64,000 nucleotides of DNA from Formicarius rufipectus (Eukaryota > Chordata > Aves > Passeriformes > Formicariidae), in contig VXAU01000779.1 in NCBI GenBank assembly GCA_013399695.1, positions 294,031 through 358,030 on the forward strand. The letters run 5' to 3'. Positions 23,801 to 37,138 of this stretch are shown here, one piece after another (within the stretch, counting starts at the first letter, position 1; each line of letters opens with the position of its first letter). The position numbers and the translations under genes were made by a program. A model generated the notes under the pieces. It ran no database searches. It worked only from the letters and a program-made list of their open reading frames with translations, and was not told where the DNA came from.

Positions 23801-24960
23801 ACAGAATCCCAGGATATTTGTGGTTGGAAGGCACCTCTGGAGCCCCCCCAGCCCCAGCCCTGCCCAGGCAGGGTCACCCCGAGCGGGGGGCACAGGAAGG
23901 TGCCCAGGGGGCTCTGGGGTGTCTCCACACAGGGACACTCCACACCCTCCCCGGGCAGCTGTTCCAGCTCTGCCACCTCCACGCCAACAAGTTCTGCCCC
24001 AGGAGGAGGGGAACCGGTTGTGTCCCAGTCGGTGCCCGTCGCTCCCGGTGCTGGCACCGGCACCGCCGAGCAGAGGGTGGCACCATCCTCTGACCCCCCT
24101 GCAGATGTTTGTGTGCGTGGATGGGATCCCCTCTCACTCTGCTCCTCTCCACACTGACCAGCCCCAGCTCCCGCAGCCTCTGCTCACCACGGAGATGCTC
24201 CACACCCCAAATCCTCTCTTGTGGCCCCTGCTGGACCCTCTCCAGCAGCTCCTGCTCTGGCTTGTCCTCAGCAGCCCAGCCCTGGAACCTATCCCAGATG
24301 TGGCCCCACTAGGGCCGAGCAGAGGGGCAGGATCCCCTCCCTGACCTGCTGGCCACTCTCCCTGGAGCCCCCCAGGATCCCACTGTCCCTCCCGGCCCCA
24401 GGGCACTGCCAGCTCATGGTCACTGTGTCCCCCTGCAGGACCCCCAGCTCCTTCTCCCACAGCTGCTCTCGTAGGTCCCCCCCAGCCTGTGCCGGCACTG
24501 GGGTCGCTCCTCCCCACCTGCACCACCTGCCCTCGCCCTTGAACCTCTACAGGTTTCCCTCCCCCCAACTCTCCAGCCTGTCCAGGTCATTCTGCATGGC
24601 AGCACAGCCTCCAGGTGGATCAGCCCCTTGTCCCATTTTGTACAACAGGCAAACTTGCTGAGGGTCCATTCCATTCCTTCATCACCAATAAACAAGCTGA
24701 ATAAGGTTTGTCCCCACTATTCATCCCTGGGGGATGCCAGCTCTGACTACAGAGCCTCCAACCAGACTCTACTCAGCTGATCTCAACACTCCAAGCTCTG
24801 CCATTCAGCCAGTTCTTGATACAGCTCACTGGCCCTTCATCCAACACACATTTCCTGAGCTTGCTGGTTGGGCTGTCACAGGTGTTAAAAGCCACTCCTG
24901 AAGTCAAGGTAAACATCCACAGCTTCCCCCTTCTCCTCCCATCCTGCCATGCCATCAGAA
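23801..24960 (-). mobile_element. Long CR1 LINE copy, antisense, reverse-transcriptase end
   Basis: The largest and most GC-rich element in the window. The CR1 3' end is at 23801 (ACAGAATCCCAGGATATTT, then GGTTGGAAGGCACC) and the truncated 5' side is near 24960. Read on the minus strand, the familiar C-terminal CR1 polymerase blocks appear in order: TLSKFA at about 24648-24665, ILPLCSALV-PHL at about 24292-24334, then EHLR-EQRLRELGL from 24203 and a VRGDPIHAHKHLQGG block near 24090-24135. The first and last blocks share one frame and the middle one is in another, so at least two frameshifts have occurred and the copy is dead. LINE reverse transcriptase copies its own RNA at the insertion site. 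The open frames on the plus strand here (such as 23820-24344) are antisense shadows. Confidence 0.93.
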
Positions 24961-25528
24961 TACCTCCATGAGAGCAAAGTCGTGATACTGAACATTAAAT
25001 GCAAGTTCCACAGGTCAAGTATAATCCTCTGTTACTAATTCTTACACTGCCAAAGACTGAGGTTATAAAACCCTATAGAAAAGTGCAGTGAGTGGGTTAA
25101 AGTTGCTCATTCTGGAACACATCTTCTTGCTTATTAAAGAACATCTGTTCTTTAAAAAAATTGAGTGTAATTGTGATAGATACCACTGAATGTGTTTCAA
25201 GAGTATTTATTATACACAGAATTTCTTCTGATGAGTTCCACTTACATAAGAATGAGTTTGCATATACAAAAAACTAAACAATGATTAGATAAAGAGACAT
25301 TTGCAATTACTTCATATATATATGTGCTTGTATGCATAGATGTTATTTATAAGCTCAATAAACCAGATGTGTCCGTTAATAAGAAAAGCATCCTGTTATA
25401 TTGGATCCCTCTCCTCTTTTAGCTGGCTTTGCCTTTATTGACTGAAAGCTATATAAATATTCCCTTTGGATCTTTCCTCCCCAGACCCCAGACTTAGTGG
25501 ATGACCTGCCACAGAGTAGAATATGTGG
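24961..25528. other. Unique non-coding sequence
   Basis: AT-rich, no feature recognised. The first 20-30 bases might still belong to the CR1 copy on the left, since its 5' boundary is not sharp. Confidence 0.5.
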
Positions 25529-25652
25529 CATACACATACACACACGAAGACACACACACACACATATATGTATGTGTGTGAATACATATATAAATATATA
25601 TGTGTGTGTATATCTCTGTGCGTATGTATAATGCATATTTGTATGTATGTGA
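25529..25652. repeat. (CA)n/(TG)n and AT alternating-purine repeat
   Basis: CA repeats (best run 25551-25564), then ATATATG and TG repeats, then a second TATATA-TGTGTG block. CACACACATA at 25557-25566 is the exact reverse complement of TATGTGTGTG at 25571-25580, giving a ten-base-pair hairpin with a four-base loop. The alternating purine-pyrimidine composition also favours Z-DNA. The minus-strand frame 25376-25663 across it is simple-repeat peptide. Confidence 0.9.
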
Positions 25653-28600
25653 ATATCAGACATTACTTAACACTTTGTAACACAGCTGAAATGTAGAAGC
25701 AATGCAACACTATTTACACAGACTAAAATTTAAATACACACAAAATGTTATTTGCAATGTTATTTAAGGCATTATTTAACATTATATTCTGTGCAGAGTT
25801 AAGGATCTATCAATTTTAAATGAAATAATAGTTTAAGTCACACAACAAAGGTCCTTTCAACATTAGAAAACAACCTCTATCTCATTCACAATAAAATCTA
25901 AAGCTAATCAGGTGGGCAAAGCCAAAATTCTTTGCAATTTTTCTAACTCAGAACTAATTTGAAGGACTTTTTTCATGGTAATGGTAGGAGTAGATTATTT
26001 CATTAATTGATTAAAGGCCTGAAATATTAAACCGTGGGTCATCTTGAAGATTCATGTCAGGGACCAGCCATGAGCATTCAAGTGTCTCTCCATGCTGAAG
26101 TCACAGGGTGTGACTTCCAGCTGCATGCACAAAATAAATTTCTTTGATTATGGTGAAACAGCCCAAAATGACCAGAATAATTTGTTCAAGACAAACGAAA
26201 TTGTCCTGAGCTGCATTCAAATCTGAAGGAATTGCCTGTTCTGAGGAAAGAAAGAGTTGGCAACTACAATGCAAAGTAAAAGATATTCCTGAGTGAGGAC
26301 AGCGACCCACAGGGCTGCTGAGGGGTCATGCCCATTGCAGAGGTGCTGCATCATCAGGCTGGGGCACAGCCTTTACACCAACACTCTCAGGAAGCAAATA
26401 TGGGGAGACATTGCCTTCCATCAGCCAATTTTTCTATAACTGCCAGTCATCCTTAATCACTTAATCAGAATTCAAGCACACAAACAGCACTTGTCCACAT
26501 GTTCATAAAAATTAACCCCACAAAACAGGCATTCGGGGATTAACTGAATTTCTTATTTTATCTCAAATTCTGACCAGCTATCAAAATAAAAAAATTGTGT
26601 ATAATTCTTAATTCAGAAAACTATTAATTTATTGTGTCAAGGAACTGCTCAGCACAGGAAAACTTTCTAGGTATTCATTTCACATAAACTTCAGTTTCTA
26701 ACCTATTTTCTTTCTCACCAGGTGAGAAAAAATGTATATTTCATATACAATAACTATATACCCATGTAAAATATGTGGATTTTATTTTTTGCATGTTGCA
26801 GAAATGGTATTGTTATACCACACATTTTTAAAGTTTTCTTTCCATATTTGTATTTTTGCCATACTCTGAAACTTACATGGAAATACAATTTCATGTGGAC
26901 TTCTATAATTTAATTTTTTGAGCACAAGGTCTGTTCACAATACATGGTTTTGTGACACATATCTATTATATGCATATATTTAAAAATAATGTTGCATATA
27001 AGGTAGCAAGTTTGTGTAATGGTGCTGGAATTCATCATGTATGAGTATTACAAATAATTAAGAAAATTATTTTGAAAGCCCTGCTTGCCTAAGTTGTTAC
27101 TAGTTCTAACATATATGTTTGAGCTATGCTTTCTGTCCCTTTTAAAAAAACAATTAAAAAGCTCTTTTGGAAACATTTGGCACTTTAGAAACAAAGGGAC
27201 TTTCATTACTATCTAATTTTGTCCTTCTGTGTCAATGTTTTTCCCCTTTGATGGGAACTGGAGTGGACTACCTAAATATTTATGACTCCGTGATCAACCC
27301 TCCTGATAGCACTTCATTTACCCTTTAGCACTTAATCAGAATGGACATATTTAAAACTTAAGTCTGAATCTGGGCCTTCCTGTAGTCAAAAGATATTTTT
27401 TCATAGATTTAAACAAGTTCATGACTCCATCCCCTAAGGCAGCTTCTTCAGAAAATGTTTTTATGTCATTTCCTAGCAGTTAATTGCTACCAAGCACTTC
27501 AGATACCAGAAGTTGAGCAAAGACAGCCTTAAAAACTCCCCAAAGTAGTGCTAGGGTGACTTTTTTATTTATGTCAAGATAGTGCTTTATGCCTCTTTGC
27601 TAATTTTTGAGTTTGAGTTAATCTTATTTTTCTCAATACGTGTCATTCATAATAGATAAAAAATAATGACTTTGATATTTTTCTACTGCACCTTATCTTT
27701 CCTGGGATTTTCATACTAGGAATGACTCCCTTACCTCTTCAATTTTATTCTTGTAATGCCATCTCCACACTGCCATCTGCTTTTATACACATTAGGGAAA
27801 AATGAGCAACTGAGAAATGCTTTTTGATAAACTCATTGCAATGGATATCAACAAATATCTTCTAGTTTGATTAGTATTTTGAAATTTTAGCCATGAAAAA
27901 CAGTACACAGTGATGGAGAGAAGGAAAAAATTTGTAACCTCCTTTATATAAATTCTTGAATTTCACTTTAGTTTACATTTTATTTCATATTTTTTGTCTA
28001 GACCACAAAGAGCTTTCTGAATCCTGGACCAGATCTTAAACTACAGAGACACTCAAATTACTTTTTCCATTCTGGGTGTGTCAATGGCTTTTGGTGAATA
28101 CAAGACTTAAAAGCACAATCTGGATGTTAAAAAAAATTAGTAATTTATCATTAAAAAATTCACAGTCCATTTCAAATTACTTTTCTATAAATTTAGCGAG
28201 AATTTTTTCTCCATTTTTTTTTTCCCCATATAGAATTTCAGATATTGGAATTATTTTCTCATAGGCTGCATATCCAACCACTATATTTATAATATATATT
28301 GTTACCTTTGCCATGAAATTTGGTGTCTTCTTTTAAGCTCTGAACGGAAAATTCAGGTCTCTTTGCTGATGTCTACATCAGTTTAGTTCTGGATTTTAAG
28401 AAACTGATGCCAAGGAGCAAAAGTGGCTGCAGAAAAATCAGAATGGGGTGACACAAGAGGGAACAAAGTGCGTTAAAAAAAACCAGGTGCCAGAATAAAA
28501 CCCCAAAATTCATAGTTCTTTAGTAAATGGGACAACACAATCCTGATGGCATGACCTATTGATCAGTGTAATTGACAGTATTGTTGGCCACTCTCATATA

Positions 28601-29018
28601 ATTTCATTCTGGTTTTTATTGATAAAAATAAACCTGATACAAGTTAAATTTTAGCTTGGCCATTCCTGTGCAGCTCGATTTTTAAAAGCAGACATCTCAT
28701 TTTACACAGCTGATCGATGTCATGTGGCACAGACTCTATCCTTGTAAATCAGGCTGTTGCAGATACCTCCAGACATATAAATATACACAGGCAGATATAT
28801 ATGTATTCACTCCACATGAATAATGACCAAAATCTTTGGTCCACAAGGACTGGATGCAGCATTGCTTGACTTGTTTTGGTCCAGAGATGGAAAGATGACT
28901 AAGGGAAGGACATAAAGGGTTCTTAATGCTCTGTGTCAGTGTGTCAAGCGTGGAAATCAGTTAAAGAGAGATCCAGAAAAGCACATAAATAAAAATTTGC
29001 CAATTCTTAGTCTTCCCA
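25653..29018. other. Unique non-coding sequence
   Basis: AT-rich, with no gene, RNA or named repeat. A slightly more GC-rich patch at about 26030-26420 is unclassified. Confidence 0.55.
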
Positions 29019-29078
29019 GTATAGAATATGAATAGTATAGAACATGAATAGTGTAGAACATGAATAGTATAGAACATT
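29019..29078 (+). repeat. 16-bp minisatellite, about 3.75 units
   Basis: Units begin at 29019, 29035, 29051 and 29067 and read GTATAGAACATGAATA with one substitution each in units one and three; the fourth is cut after 12 bases. There are no spacers between units, so this is a tandem repeat and not a CRISPR-type array. Confidence 0.95.
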
Positions 29079-29562
29079 CTGCACACAGCAAATCTGCCTC
29101 TTGCAGTTCACAGCAATAAATCAGACAGTGTCATGGAGAAGAAACTTATGAGTTCAACAACAACTTGCAGACCCAGTACAATTAACAAAGACCAAAGTCG
29201 ATGTTATGTGAGGTGTTTTCCCCAACTTCAGCTCTATTTGAAGCACAGATATCTGCCAGTAACTGAAGAGGCTGACCACTAATTAACCAAAAGAGAAGAA
29301 AGATTAAAGACATTTGCAGACCTTCATTTTGTATATTTGTTAAGCAAGAACAATGCAAGTTTCCTCAAAGAAAGGAAATAATGTTTCTTCCCATGAAACC
29401 ACCATCCCTTCTGAGCAGAGAACCAAGAGGAAACTATTTATATATTTGGGCTAAATTCTTCAAGGGTGAAAGTGCATTGAGACTTCATTAAAGTAAGACC
29501 CTTAAAATAAGAAATATCATCAAAATTGATAGAAAATAAAATTATTTACACAAGTAAAAATC
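29079..29562. other. Unique non-coding sequence
   Basis: No feature recognised between the minisatellite and the possible CR1 tail. Confidence 0.55.
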
Positions 29563-29600
29563 CAAAAGTCCCTTCCAAACTCAACCACCATGAGACATTC
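29563..29600 (+). mobile_element. Possible very short CR1 3' tail, sense
   Basis: AAAAGTCCCTTCCAAACTC followed by AACCACCATGAGAC resembles the sense CR1 end (GGTCCCTTCCAACCC then AACCATTCTATGA). The match is under 40 bases and could be coincidence. Confidence 0.35.
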
Positions 29601-32600
29601 ACAGTGGCTCCGAGAAGAGCTTGGATCAAGGACATACTGAGACATTTTACACATCCTTAAAGAAAACCTTAACATTTTCTTTTAATGTTTTCATATAGAA
29701 CCTTGACAGAACTGCAGGTTTCTGTACAGAGGCAAAACCCTCACTGGAGCCTAAATGCAGTCTCATTCCAATATTTTTATCTCAGCCTGTGTGTTTTCCA
29801 TGACTGAATTACATATAAGCATATTAAACTATATTTGTACTCATTTGTGTAATCAGGGCCTGAATAAGCCACATTTTACCTGCTGAACTTATGGGGGAGA
29901 AAGCAAAAAACCCCTGATCTCCCCTGTTTCATATTCTTCTTTAGGTCTAATCAAAACCCATCTCACTGAATTCAAAATAGCTCTTCCTGAAGGAAAACAG
30001 TGAAACTGTTCTTGAAAATAACCAGGGAAATGGATCTTCTGTCGGATTACCAATGTATGTTCTAAGAGACACATCCCCACACTAGATCTTACTATGCCCT
30101 GTGTTTACCTTAAATGCGTGTCCCTCTCCATGTTAATTCACTTGTAGCCTAGAAATGTAAAATGTTTTTTAAAGAAAAAACAAATTTATGAACTGTATAA
30201 GAAGTAATCAAGTTTTAAGAAGTATAAGAAGTAATCTGTCTCTTATTATGTCACTATTTATTATCTTATTATGTTAAATTTCCCTTCTTTTTTCCTCTCC
30301 ACCTTTCTTTATTTTTATCTTTAGGTGGAATTAATTACTCCCAATACCTTTAAACTCCCCAGTTCTGAGGGCCAGAATAATCATAGGATTTGAATTAAAA
30401 CAAGAGAAAAACCTATGTTAAGAGATTTAAGGAATTGTGAAACAAATTGTGCTCTCAAATAAGGTGAAAAATACTTGCAAAACAGTGAAGGGACTGTCCC
30501 TTCAAGGAGATGGTGCACTAAAAATTAGCTAACATGTTTTTGCTGCCTTGCTCCATCTATAGCTTATGGTAAGGGTGATGTGAGCACAATGGTGAAGGTT
30601 ACACAGTGCAACCAGAAAACTTCCTTCATTACTACAGAGGCCAGCTCTTACAGAAACATGTCTAGATATGCTGGATTTAGTCAGCCTAAACAGGCCAGTC
30701 AACCTAGGCAAACAAAGGAGAAACACAGAATTATTCACATTTTAATTAAAGGTGTTAAAGATATGCTTTATATAAAAGAAACACTTCTTCCATTACTTTG
30801 GGTGATGGAGGAGCTGCAGAGTCCTGGCTGAGTCTTTAGTATTCTCTGTGACTTTGTAAAAAGCCTCTTAGTTTCACCTTAATGTCAGACATCTATAATA
30901 CAGACATTTAGATCTGAGGTAGTTATCTGGATGTCTTTTACAATTGTCTGAGAGAAACAAGCACAATTTATTTAACCTATTTTAAGCACCTATTTTAGGG
31001 CAAAATTAACCATGCTCTATAAAAGTCACTTTGCTCTCTATTGGCTGTAGTAGATACATATGTGTGTTAATAGAGTTATCAAAGCATGAACTGATAAATC
31101 CCACCTTGCCACCCCTATTTTCTCTCAGCCTTTTTTTCACAGTTACCCATCTAAGCTCCAAGATTGCTGTGGTAACTTCTAAGTTTGTGTGTGGATTAAT
31201 GGTGCTTGGATCAATCAATGGACTACTACAACAGCATCTTTAAACAACCTAGCCCTTCTCCCACTTCTGAAAAATTAGCGTTAGTAATGTATTTGGAAAT
31301 GCTTTCCTCATCTCAGAGTCAGGACAGTTCTATAACCTGAAGTCCATAAACCACTAAGCAGCTTTTATCTGGGACAATTGTGTGAAGGACATTTCAGTAG
31401 CACTGTCCAGCTTGAAACCTTCATTCAGCTCTTGCAACCGTGTTGTGATTCCTCAGACCCCTCTTTTCTAAAAACTTAACAATCAAACTCTGTTATTTTT
31501 ACAAGACATAATCTCATTTTCCTATTAGGAAACCATAACAAGGAAAACTCTAGCCCTGTTCTTGTTCTCTAAAATTCTCTAAACAGCATATTCATACTTA
31601 CTCAGACATGTGTCTTTGCCTAGAGAGACACCATTCAGAAGGTTGAGGAAAATGTCACTATGAAAATAATTTGGGAGGTAAGGGGAGAGGAAGAAAAAAC
31701 CAAATTTTTCTAGTTTGTAGTTCTAATTTCAGTGTTTGCTTTTATTGCCTACCTTCTTCTCTCATGGGGTCTGATTCAATAAAAATTATTTTGCCTTCAG
31801 AGAAACTTTCCTTTATATCCAAAGAAATGAAAAGAATTGTGAGGCTTTCTCAGCCTTCGGTGACATGAACACAAGGTGATGTTTCTATTACATTCAGGTG
31901 CAAGCAAAAAAAGTAAAGTTATTTCCATTTCTACCAAAGGAGTACTTACATTAATACCATTTTGTAGTTCTGTAAGAACATGGATTTGTGCCCTATGGCA
32001 ATGTAAATCACCTCCTGGCCTTAAGATATATTTCAGCATTTTCTCAGCTACATGAGTGCATCAGGACCTTTGTTGCTGTTTGAGAAAAGTGACTGAAGTA
32101 CTTTTTTCAGGTCTGAAGTTCTGAAGATGTCCTGCTGTTTATATTATACAACATATTGGAAAGACCATCTTGCCCCTCTAGCTGAGTAATCCATCCTCAG
32201 AGTTCAGTCATCCTTATAGTTTTCAGGTTTTGCAGAAATTTGTATTGGAGTCTTACAATACCAAGGGTAGTACTTGTGCTGCCCTCTGTGGTTTTTTCCA
32301 CTTCCATCCCTTGCCTGTTTATAAAAGGACTTAACACTTATCTCCTTGAAATGACTTTACATTGGAAGTAAATGGAGCCCAAATTCTGTCCTCAGATGAG
32401 CTTGCAAGCTTTTGTTGATAGAAATAATAAATTAGACTCACAACCTCTTTATACCTCTGCAGCTCTGCAGAGAATGCTCAGGAAAAGCAGATGGTATCCG
32501 CTCTGTAGAAGTCGTTCTGCCAAGCACAGTGACATTTACCTGTCAAGACAAAAATAATGAAAAATTAATCCTGTTGCCATTAGTAACAAAAGGATAAAAC

Positions 32601-32931
32601 CTCTTAAGCACATGCATCCTGTTACACTTTAAAAAAAAAAAAAAATAAAAATTCAGTTGTGTTTTGACAGAATGGAACCCTAGAGGTGCCTGAAAATATC
32701 AGGCAGTGTCAGCCCAGGTTAGGATGTGTTGTGTTTTCTCCCCCTGTGTGTTTCTTTGCCCTTTCTGTGAGTGTTCTGTGAAAAGAAGTCTTCATCTGCC
32801 CTGTTTAATTGGTAACAAAGGACAGAACAGATGATCAGGTGGAAAAGAGGAGTATCTGCAACCTGGTTACTGAGTACCCTTTTACAGACATTAAGTTTAA
32901 AGAGATTTCAAGATGCTTTGAATTAATGGGT
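29601..32931. other. Unique non-coding sequence
   Basis: No gene seen. GTATAAGAAGTAATC occurs at 30195-30209 and again at 30222-30236, a small direct repeat. An A run lies at about 32631-32645. All open frames are under 85 codons. Confidence 0.55.
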
Positions 32932-32972
32932 AAAAAAAAAACCAACCAAACAAACAAACAAACAAAAAAAAC
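32932..32972. repeat. A-rich (CAAA)n tract
   Basis: Ten A, then CCAACCAAAC and four CAAA units, ending in eight A. Confidence 0.88.
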
Positions 32973-33069
32973 CTCCTTGGACACTTAGAAAAGACTTTTT
33001 TAAGCATGACAGACAACCTAAACAGAAAGGAAAAGAAAAATATGCTAGTCTGAAAAATTTAAAAATAGA

Positions 33070-33140
33070 TTAATTATTATTATTTATTATTATTTTAGCT
33101 TACTTATAATTTTTATTATTACTGATTTTTTATTATTATC
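33070..33140. repeat. AT-rich (ATT)n region
   Basis: Repeated TTATTATT units interrupted at about 33099-33110 and resuming to TTATTATTATCATTG. Confidence 0.8.
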
Positions 33141-35119
33141 ATTGTGACTGGTATTTGCAATATAAATGCAGAATGAACTATGGTTGGTGGAGAAAGAAAA
33201 ATCTGTAAGCAACTTTGAAATCTGAAGGATGGCAATTTCTGGGAGAGGCAGAAGAATTAAACAGGGCCAAGCAACATAAGGAAGATTTATATTTATACCT
33301 TAAAGTTTCTAAGTGTCTACAGGCAACCTACACTTCCTTATGCATGGACTCTCTAGAAGGAACCATAAATGTAGACATTTAGGAATACATAAACTTAAAT
33401 ACAGATTAACCCAGACACCAACAGCTAATTCCTCCATTAATCAATAAAAAGTAGGAAAAACATACTTTCAAAACACCTTAGTTTCAAGACCTGGTGCTGA
33501 GCCTTAACAGTATTAGAGATATGCTTCTATACTGACTCATTTCAAAGTGCATTTGCAAGTTAAATTAGAATTATAATTTACACATCAAAAGTACATCAAA
33601 ATTTCCACCAAACATTGATAAATTCTTTTTCAGTTAAGAGGTGAATGAAAATGTGAAACAGAAAACCCAGACTAACTTGTAATAAAAACTGCAGCAATAC
33701 TTTTGACTAATGATGAGCAATCTGGGAAACAAATAAATTAAATGTGCTGTTGTAGAACTCAGTTTAAAACAGGAGATGGGAAGCAAGGCAGAACCACAGT
33801 GCTAGCAAATAGCTCTTAATTTATGCCTGGATTTCCTTCCAGCAACATGTCCAGGCCTATTTAACTGCCTGATATCAGAGAAGTAGAAAGTGTTGGATGG
33901 GTTTCTGGGTTTCTTCATTCTGTTGGGGATGGTTTTTGCTTCTTTGTTTAGGTTTTTTGATCAAAATTTGAACTTTGCATTAAGAAGTCCTTATGATATA
34001 AGGAATTCTTTTACAGCCATAAACAAATGCTTTTGGAAAATTCATTTTAACTATGACAAGAAATATCTGATATCGAAAAACAGAAGATGAAATGATACAA
34101 TCAAAGAGTATTTGATCTCCTTCGTATGCATTTTTTGAGGAGCATCCTTGAAAGTTCGCAGCTGGAGCTATTTGGAGTGACTCAACACTTATGTAATTAT
34201 GTAAATTTTTGTAAAAAATTATGAGGCCATCTCCTTTATTGACAATCACACACATAATACATGTGCTGCAACCCCAACTAGGAGCAGTAAATGGAGTTCA
34301 GCAAATTTTCCCTCCACCCCTGAGGCCTCCCAGAGCAGCAGTATCACAGCCAGCAGGGGAATGGTCTTTGGCAGTAGGTAATTATCACTGTAGAACCTAT
34401 TAAATGTATCTGAAATTTCACATTAGCCTCAGTACATCAAGGATTTAGTTTTTTGCCTTTTAAAAAAACATTACTTGAAGTGGAAACAGAAGACAGTTGT
34501 AGTGAGACGAGGAAAATGTTCGATACTGCAATATAAGTGCAAATGGTACCTAAGCATCAGTTACACAAGCATGTTTTCTTGCTACATAGAAAATACACCA
34601 ACCCCTGCCTTACATTTATTTCAATAAAACGTCATTTAGATAAAGTCTACAGGGAAAAATATCGAAATTTATTTTAAGAACATTTCCACCCACCAATACC
34701 TCTCACAAAGCACACATTGCAGTGCTGCTACGTAAATTTCAGAGTAAATGTCTGCACAAAATAGCCTGCAAATGGTGATAACAAAATATCCAATCTGCTC
34801 TGGAGGCAGGGGGTAGCACAATGACATCTGCTCTTACATCTCTTCTCACTGTCAGCATGCAAAGCACAGAGAAACCAGAAGGCTGGAATAAAAAAATCTG
34901 GTGTGTTTAGTGCAAATGACAAATACTATAAGGAAACAATAGCTCCTAATTTATTGTCATGCTGGGATCTATTCCTTTGGTGTGTATACATGAGTGTAGT
35001 TTATAAGTGAAAACAGACTACAGGGGTGTTTTCAGAAAGAAATGAACAGACATTGAACGCTTACATGTAATAGGAAGAAATTACTAAGATCAATGTCCCA
35101 ATTTATTCATTTATAATGA
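33141..35119. other. Unique non-coding sequence
   Basis: No gene or named repeat recognised. The open frames at 33890-34090 (plus) and 33980-34255 (minus) overlap in opposite directions and neither resembles a known protein. Confidence 0.55.
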
Positions 35120-35190
35120 CTCCGTCTAGTGGGACTCGAGGGGCTTTGAGGTCCCTTCCAACCCAAAATCTTCTATGATCTTATAATTTT
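35120..35190 (+). mobile_element. CR1 LINE 3' tail, sense
   Basis: GTGGGACTCGAGGGGCTTTG, then GAGGTCCCTTCCAACCCAAA, then TTCTATGATCTTATAATTT. This is the terminal box of a sense CR1 followed by degenerate ATTCTATG repeats. Only about 70 bases survive, consistent with extreme 5' truncation, which is very common for CR1. Confidence 0.88.
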
Positions 35191-36960
35191 ACAAGCCTAA
35201 GATTTTCAGGTTAAATACAAACAGGGCAACAATTTTGTAGTTTTATCTACTTGTTACTTTTTTGAACTTTATCAATGTTTTCCTCCAAGACAGGAGATTT
35301 TTACAGAGATATTTCAATGAATGTTTCCTTATCTCAATGGTTTTAATACACAACTCTAAAAAAAAGAAATAGAAAGGTGACTACGGAAAAGATTTTTCTT
35401 CAGTAACAACAGGGAGACACAACAAAGAGGAGCATTTCACTTTCAGATTAAGGGCAAACTTGATTATCTATGACACTCCAGTAGAAAGCCTACTTGCTGT
35501 GCAAAGAAAAGTTGTGAGAACTGCGAACTGAGCAGTTAGTCTTACACCACTCATAGATGTTTGAGTTGTTGTTAGCATTTTTTGGCAAAGTGACAACCAG
35601 GCATTGCAAAAATAAACTAAGATTAAAACCAAACAAACAAGTTACCTTTTAAATATAAGAAAACAAAGGTTAAATAAATTTTATTACATTTTCCAAAATA
35701 ACTTGTTTTTTTTCTAACCAATGTATCATTTCCATACATGAACATGCAGTTGTTATGCATTACAATTTTGGTTTTCTCTTAGTAAATTGCCCCATTTCTT
35801 TCATAAGAAAGTAGAAACCTAAAAAGGAAGGAAATAATCATAACAATTTCACCTGAGCCATTATTAAGAGTCATATAAATTTTGTCATGAAATGATGCTA
35901 CTGCAAAAAAGACAAGTACCACGAGAAATCTGAATCTCATCTAGGAGAGCTTGAGATAACTTCCAGAGGGAAAAAAGCCAGCAGTAAAAACCCAAAGGTA
36001 TTTAATGGATCAGCAAGACCAATGTGTTGGTGGTTTTTTTCTCTGTATGTACTTTTAGCAGTTTAGTTATAAGGATAAAACTACCAAAATAAATCTCAAC
36101 CTGAACAGAATGGACCTCACAGAACGTATTTCTACCCAGTCAATCTTACAGCTCCAGAGTGAATGCAAAATATTTTAAGCAGAAATTAATAATTTTTACC
36201 ACAGTTCCAAAGCTTTATTTTCCTTGGAGTCAACACAGGAGTTCAGCTTACTGTACTTTCTGCTTCACTGATCCTTTGTGCCCTGTTTCAGGTCCCACTT
36301 GAGGCATGGCTTAAATTTTTGATGAGGAGGAGTTACTGTCTGGATCCCAATAACACTGACTTTGGGGTTAAGACAGTAAGTAATAAAGGAATGAAAATAT
36401 CTGATTTCCTACTCCAAAATTAGTCTTCCTTGCATTGCTGAAAATATTTGAACTATTCAGAAACACCAAGGGTTTAAGGACGCTGTACAATGGGTGAAAA
36501 GGAAACTCTTTTTATTTTTATGTAGTTCTTCATGTTATTACAAGATTTGCTTATAGTATGAATTAAGTATTTTTAAATCCTTGGTGTTATTTTAGCTTAA
36601 ACACAGAGATTTTAATGTGGTAGCGAACCATTAATGAAGAGTGAAAAAGCTAATGTTATTGCACATAAGATGTAAGACTGGTGGTGAAGGTGAAAGAATT
36701 GTGCTAATCCAAATAGAAATGGTTCATTACAATGAAGCATTATGGGGGCGAAGTTCCTTTAGGAGAAAAAGATGGAGAAAGGAGATGACTGAGCAGAGGG
36801 AAAACAGCCAGTCAGAATAACATGGTGGATTTACAAGCGGTTTTGGAAGTATCACTCTGGTGTTACTGCCATATGGGTAGGAAATGTTCCATTTTCCAAG
36901 GTCAGGATCTGGAAGGGGATTTGAGTTACTTTTTCATGGACTAATGGTGCAAGGAGGGGA
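35191..36960. other. Unique non-coding sequence
   Basis: AT-rich, no gene or repeat family recognised. Confidence 0.55.

Positions 36961-37138
<178 letters not shown>

Noticed and set aside
23820..24344. 174-codon proline-rich plus-strand frame
   Set aside because: It is the antisense strand of the CR1 copy; the GC-rich composition keeps it open.
29019..29078. CRISPR-like repeat array
   Set aside because: The units are contiguous with no spacers, and the host is a vertebrate.
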